A stretch of DNA of 64,000 bases from Mesorhizobium sp. L-8-3 (GTDB lineage Bacteria > Pseudomonadota > Alphaproteobacteria > Rhizobiales > Rhizobiaceae). The position numbers and the translations under genes are program-made. Position 1 is the stretch's first letter. The number at the start of each line of letters is the position of its first letter. The stretch covers positions 7,503,501 through 7,567,500 of the forward strand of contig NZ_AP023262.1 in assembly GCF_016756615.1 (NCBI RefSeq). Direction: 5' to 3'. A model generated the notes under the pieces. That model saw only the letters and a list, made by a program, of their open reading frames with translations. It was not told the DNA's origin and searched no databases. Of this stretch, positions 61,507 through 64,000 are shown piece after piece.

Positions 61507-62340
61507 TCAAGCCGAACGCTTGCGGCGGGCGCCGAAGCGGAACGGCAATAGGAGCGTCCAGCCGAGCCTGGCCGGAGCCGCGCCGCGGTACTCCAAGAGG
61601 CCGATGTCGATCGCCTCGTGGCCGCGTTTCGGCGCGGCGACATAGGTGCCGAACAGCCGGTCCCAGAAGGGGAAGTTGAAGCCGTAGTTGGTGTCGGTCT
61701 CGGCCGGGTCGCTCGAATGATGCACCCGGTGCATGTCGGGGGTGACGACGAAACGGCGCAGGAAACGATCCGCGCCGGGGCGGAGCCTCACGTTGGAATG
61801 GTTGAACATCGCCGCGCCGTTGAGCACGACCTCGAAGACCAGCACCGAAAGCACAGGCGCGCCGAGCGCGATCACCACCGCCGCCTTCCAGACCATGGAC
61901 AGGAGGATCTCCAGCGGATGGAAGCGCAGGCCGGTGGTCACGTCGAAACCGGGATCGGCATGGTGAACGCGGTGGATGCGCCACAGGACGGGAACCTTGT
62001 GGCTCACCACATGTTCGAGCCACACGGCGAAATCGAGCGCCACGAAGGCGATGACGCCGGCGGGCAGGTCGCCGAGGCCGGCGGCGCGCAACAGGCCCCA
62101 GCCCCGCGCCTCGGCCCAGGCGGCCGCGCCGACGGCGGCCGCGGGAAAGACGATCCGCAGGACCGCCGAAGACAGCACGACCATGGCGAGGTTGGTGAAC
62201 CAGCGGCGCGACTTCAACGCACCGGACATTTCCTTGCGCTCGAGCCGCGGCGACCACAGTTCGAAGGCCGCCATGGCGATGAAGACCACCAGGAAGACGC
62301 CGGAACGGACGATCGCTTCATAGCCGGCGACGGCGCCCAT
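61507..62340 (-). CDS. Sterol desaturase/fatty-acid hydroxylase family protein
   Basis: 277 residues, integral membrane. The histidine clusters of the di-iron hydroxylase superfamily are present: LEHVVSHKVPVLWRIHRVHH, then FNHSNVRLRPGADRFLRRFV and PDMHRVHHSSDPAETDTNYG. Members insert oxygen into lipids or carotenoids. The lipid substrate is unknown. The downstream end is convergent with the methyltransferase gene. Confidence 0.92.
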   Translation of the reverse strand: MGAVAGYEAIVRSGVFLVVFIAMAAFELWSPRLERKEMSGALKSRRWFTNLAMVVLSSAVLRIVFPAAAVGAAAWAEARGWGLLRAAGLGDLPAGVIAFVALDFAVWLEHVVSHKVPVLWRIHRVHHADPGFDVTTGLRFHPLEILLSMVWKAAVVIALGAPVLSVLVFEVVLNGAAMFNHSNVRLRPGADRFLRRFVVTPDMHRVHHSSDPAETDTNYGFNFPFWDRLFGTYVAAPKRGHEAIDIGLLEYRGAAPARLGWTLLLPFRFGARRKRSA

Positions 62341-62353
62341 CGCGCCCGCCCGC

Positions 62354-62767
62354 TCAGGTCAGCATACGGTGGCGCACCTTGGTGACACGTTCGATCGCCT
62401 GCGTGGTGGCGGCATCGAGACCGAGATGCTGGCGAAGCCTCTGGATCACCCTCAGTTCCTCGATCCGCATCTCCAGGTCGACCGCGGCGACCTCCACGGC
62501 GGCAGCATAGGCGGTGTCGTAAAGGCGTGGCGGAATGACCTTGCCGGCGAGTTCCAGCACGCCGTCCAGACCTTTTTCCTCATGCAGCAGCTTCTGGCAG
62601 TCCTGTGCGACCCTGATCAGCTTCTGCTCGTCGAAATCCTGGAACACCGGCCAAGTGCGGACGACGTCGCCGATCCGGGCCAGTTCGACATCGGTCATGT
62701 CGCGGTCTGCGGCTGATGTGATCACCATCAGGTAGATCAACGCCTCTTGGGCGGTCGGTGCGGGCAT
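62354..62767 (-). CDS. TerB-like tellurite-resistance family protein
   Basis: 137 residues from ATG at 62767 (MPAPTAQEALIYLMVITSAA). All-helical, with DMTDVELARIGDVVRTWPVF and YAAAVEVAAVDLEMRIEELR, matching the TerB/DjlA-N metal-associated helical family. The gene ends 13 bp before the sterol-desaturase-like start on the same strand, so the two are probably co-transcribed. The long upstream extension to 63136 reads through an interspersed repeat and is rejected. Confidence 0.85.
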   Translation of the reverse strand: MPAPTAQEALIYLMVITSAADRDMTDVELARIGDVVRTWPVFQDFDEQKLIRVAQDCQKLLHEEKGLDGVLELAGKVIPPRLYDTAYAAAVEVAAVDLEMRIEELRVIQRLRQHLGLDAATTQAIERVTKVRHRMLT

Positions 62768-62790
62768 GTGGTTTTCTCTCGCCTTCAAAA

Positions 62791-62882
62791 CGCCGCGCGA
62801 CCACTTGGACGCTCGGCGCTCTGCATTTTCAGATGACGCATCGTGCGCTCCGACAGTCGATTTCGAATTTCGGGCCGATGCG
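62791..62882 (-). repeat. Rhizobial ~90-bp interspersed repeat, copy 2
   Basis: The inverse complement of this stretch aligns with 27029-27122: CGCATCGGCCCGAAA, GCACGATGCG and GCGTCCAAGTGG occur in the same order and spacing. It lies in the divergent promoter region between the TerB-like gene and lysS. Confidence 0.75.
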
Positions 62883-63041
62883 GTGATCGGCAGCAAGGTA
62901 GAAACGGGAGCCGGCCGCCGCAAGGAAAAAAGCTGCCGAGCGTTGACGCTGCGGAGCGCGGCGAATAGAGCAATGCCTTGGCCCGCGGACGTCCTGCCGG
63001 ATCCGGCGAAGACAGCGGTGCGAACCCCTGGGAAGCACGAT

Positions 63042-64000
63042 ATGGCGCGATCAATGACGATCGAACTCAATTCCGACATCCTCGCCGCCGCGGCGGACAG
63101 CAAGGCATGGCCCTTCGAGGAAGCGCGGAAAATCATCGAGCGCTACAAGAAGACCGGCTTCCCCGCGACCGTGCTGTTCGAGACAGGCTACGGCCCGTCC
63201 GGCCTGCCGCATATCGGCACCTTCGGCGAGGTGGCGCGCACCACCATGGTGAGGCACGCCTTTCACGTGCTGACCGAGGACAAGGTCGCTACAAAGCTGC
63301 TGTGCTTCTCCGACGACGTCGACGGTATGCGCAAGGTGCCGGAGAACGTGCCCAACCGCGAAATGCTGCTGGAACATCTCGGCAAGCCGCTGACGCGCGT
63401 GCCCGACCCGTTCGGCGAGTACGAGAGCTTCGGCCATCACAACAATGCGATGCTGCGGCGTTTCCTCGACACATTCGGCTTCGAATACGAGTTCGCCTCG
63501 GCGCTGGACTACTACACATCCGGCCGTTTCGACGACGGCCTCGTACGGATGCTGGAAAGCTACGACAAGGTCATGGAGGTCATGCTGCCGACGCTTCGCG
63601 AGGAGCGCCGCAAGACCTATGCGCCGATCCTGCCGATCCACCCGGAGACCGGCGTCGTCATGCAGGTGCCGATCGAGGAGGTGCATCCCGACCGCGCGAC
63701 CGTCGTGTGGACCGATCCGGCAACGGGCAGGCGCTGGGAGACCTCGGTCAAATCAGGCGGCTGCAAGGCGCAATGGAAGCCCGACTGGGCGCTGCGCTGG
63801 GCCGTGCTCGGCGTCGACTACGAGATGTCGGGCAAGGACCACATCGACAATGTGAAGACCAGCGGCAAGATCTGCCGCATCCTCGGCGGCACACCGCCCG
63901 AGGGCTTCAACTACGAACTCTTCCTCGACGAGAAGGGCGAGAAGATCTCGAAGTCCAAGGGCAACGGCATCACCATCGACCAGTGGCTGACCTACGCCCC
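63042..64000 (+). CDS. lysS: Lysyl-tRNA synthetase, class I, 5' part
   Basis: 319 codons are in the window; the frame is open at the right edge. The HIGH-type motif is GYGPSGLPHIGTFGEVAR and the KMSKS-type motif GEKISKSKGNGITIDQWL lies near the end. The insert DYEMSGKDHIDNVKTSGKIC is typical of class I LysRS, the archaeal-type enzyme used by alphaproteobacteria instead of the class II enzyme. GGAAG precedes the ATG at 63042; a second in-frame ATG is at 63054. Confidence 0.94.
   Translation, partial: MARSMTIELNSDILAAAADSKAWPFEEARKIIERYKKTGFPATVLFETGYGPSGLPHIGTFGEVARTTMVRHAFHVLTEDKVATKLLCFSDDVDGMRKVPENVPNREMLLEHLGKPLTRVPDPFGEYESFGHHNNAMLRRFLDTFGFEYEFASALDYYTSGRFDDGLVRMLESYDKVMEVMLPTLREERRKTYAPILPIHPETGVVMQVPIEEVHPDRATVVWTDPATGRRWETSVKSGGCKAQWKPDWALRWAVLGVDYEMSGKDHIDNVKTSGKICRILGGTPPEGFNYELFLDEKGEKISKSKGNGITIDQWLTYA

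Overview
The window is about 64 kb of GC-rich alphaproteobacterial DNA, most likely Hyphomicrobiales (Rhizobiales) of the Phyllobacteriaceae/Mesorhizobium type. The evidence is 5-aminolevulinate synthase (Shemin pathway), a SAM-II riboswitch on metZ, a gcrA - argD - argF - hslO - apaG - metZ - dcd block, the cell-cycle regulator GcrA, a dmeRF metal-efflux pair, class I lysyl-tRNA synthetase, and several rhizobial interspersed repeat families. The genus cannot be fixed from the sequence alone.

Layout. 1-9.9 kb: tail of an acyl-CoA synthetase, an AraC regulator divergent from an exported sulfatase, a large SAM-cyclase-AAA-TPR signalling protein, and small exported proteins. 11-13.7 kb: hemA behind a perfect FNR/FixK box, convergent with an aminotransferase. 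13.9-19.7 kb: an accessory locus with a SagD-type YcaO peptide maturase, two overlooked short ORFs at its head, a divergent SARP/BTAD regulator, and a two-gene heme-peroxidase operon. 20-30 kb: mscL, a symporter-fused hybrid histidine kinase facing a LuxR-type response regulator, a DUF952 protein coupled to pyrD, a MATE exporter, a histone-deacetylase-like hydrolase, a small membrane protein and tRNA-Gly(CCC). 30-34.4 kb: a low-GC two-gene cassette flanked by a roughly 200-bp imperfect repeat of the 5' end of the dipeptidase gene that follows. 34.4-48.7 kb: dipeptidase, a tetraheme cytochrome, then the conserved dcd-metZ-apaG-hslO-argFD-gcrA block broken up by repeats. 49-53.8 kb: dmeRF, phoU and phoR without any pst genes between them, and ppk2. 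54.7-60 kb: a TetR-controlled operon of shikimate-dehydrogenase-like protein, TRAP transporter and variant type II dehydroquinase, probably for quinate/shikimate-type compounds. 60-64 kb: methyltransferase, sterol-desaturase-like protein, TerB-like protein and the start of lysS.

Most promising for novelty are (i) the orphan YcaO locus: its 44-codon ORF at 15192-15326 has 91% GC at third positions where the listed YcaO frame has 46%, which suggests an overlooked precursor peptide or a frameshifted YcaO N-terminus; and (ii) the low-GC cassette at 30.7-34.0 kb: a zinc-ribbon protein and a large TPR protein, overlapping by 4 bp, that I cannot assign to a known system. Non-coding interest includes a 541-bp element with near-perfect 70-bp terminal inverted repeats, a family of CCAACGGTCGA palindromes, and a cluster of five GANTC methylation sites upstream of gcrA.

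All calls rest on reading the sequence and translations. No database search was run.
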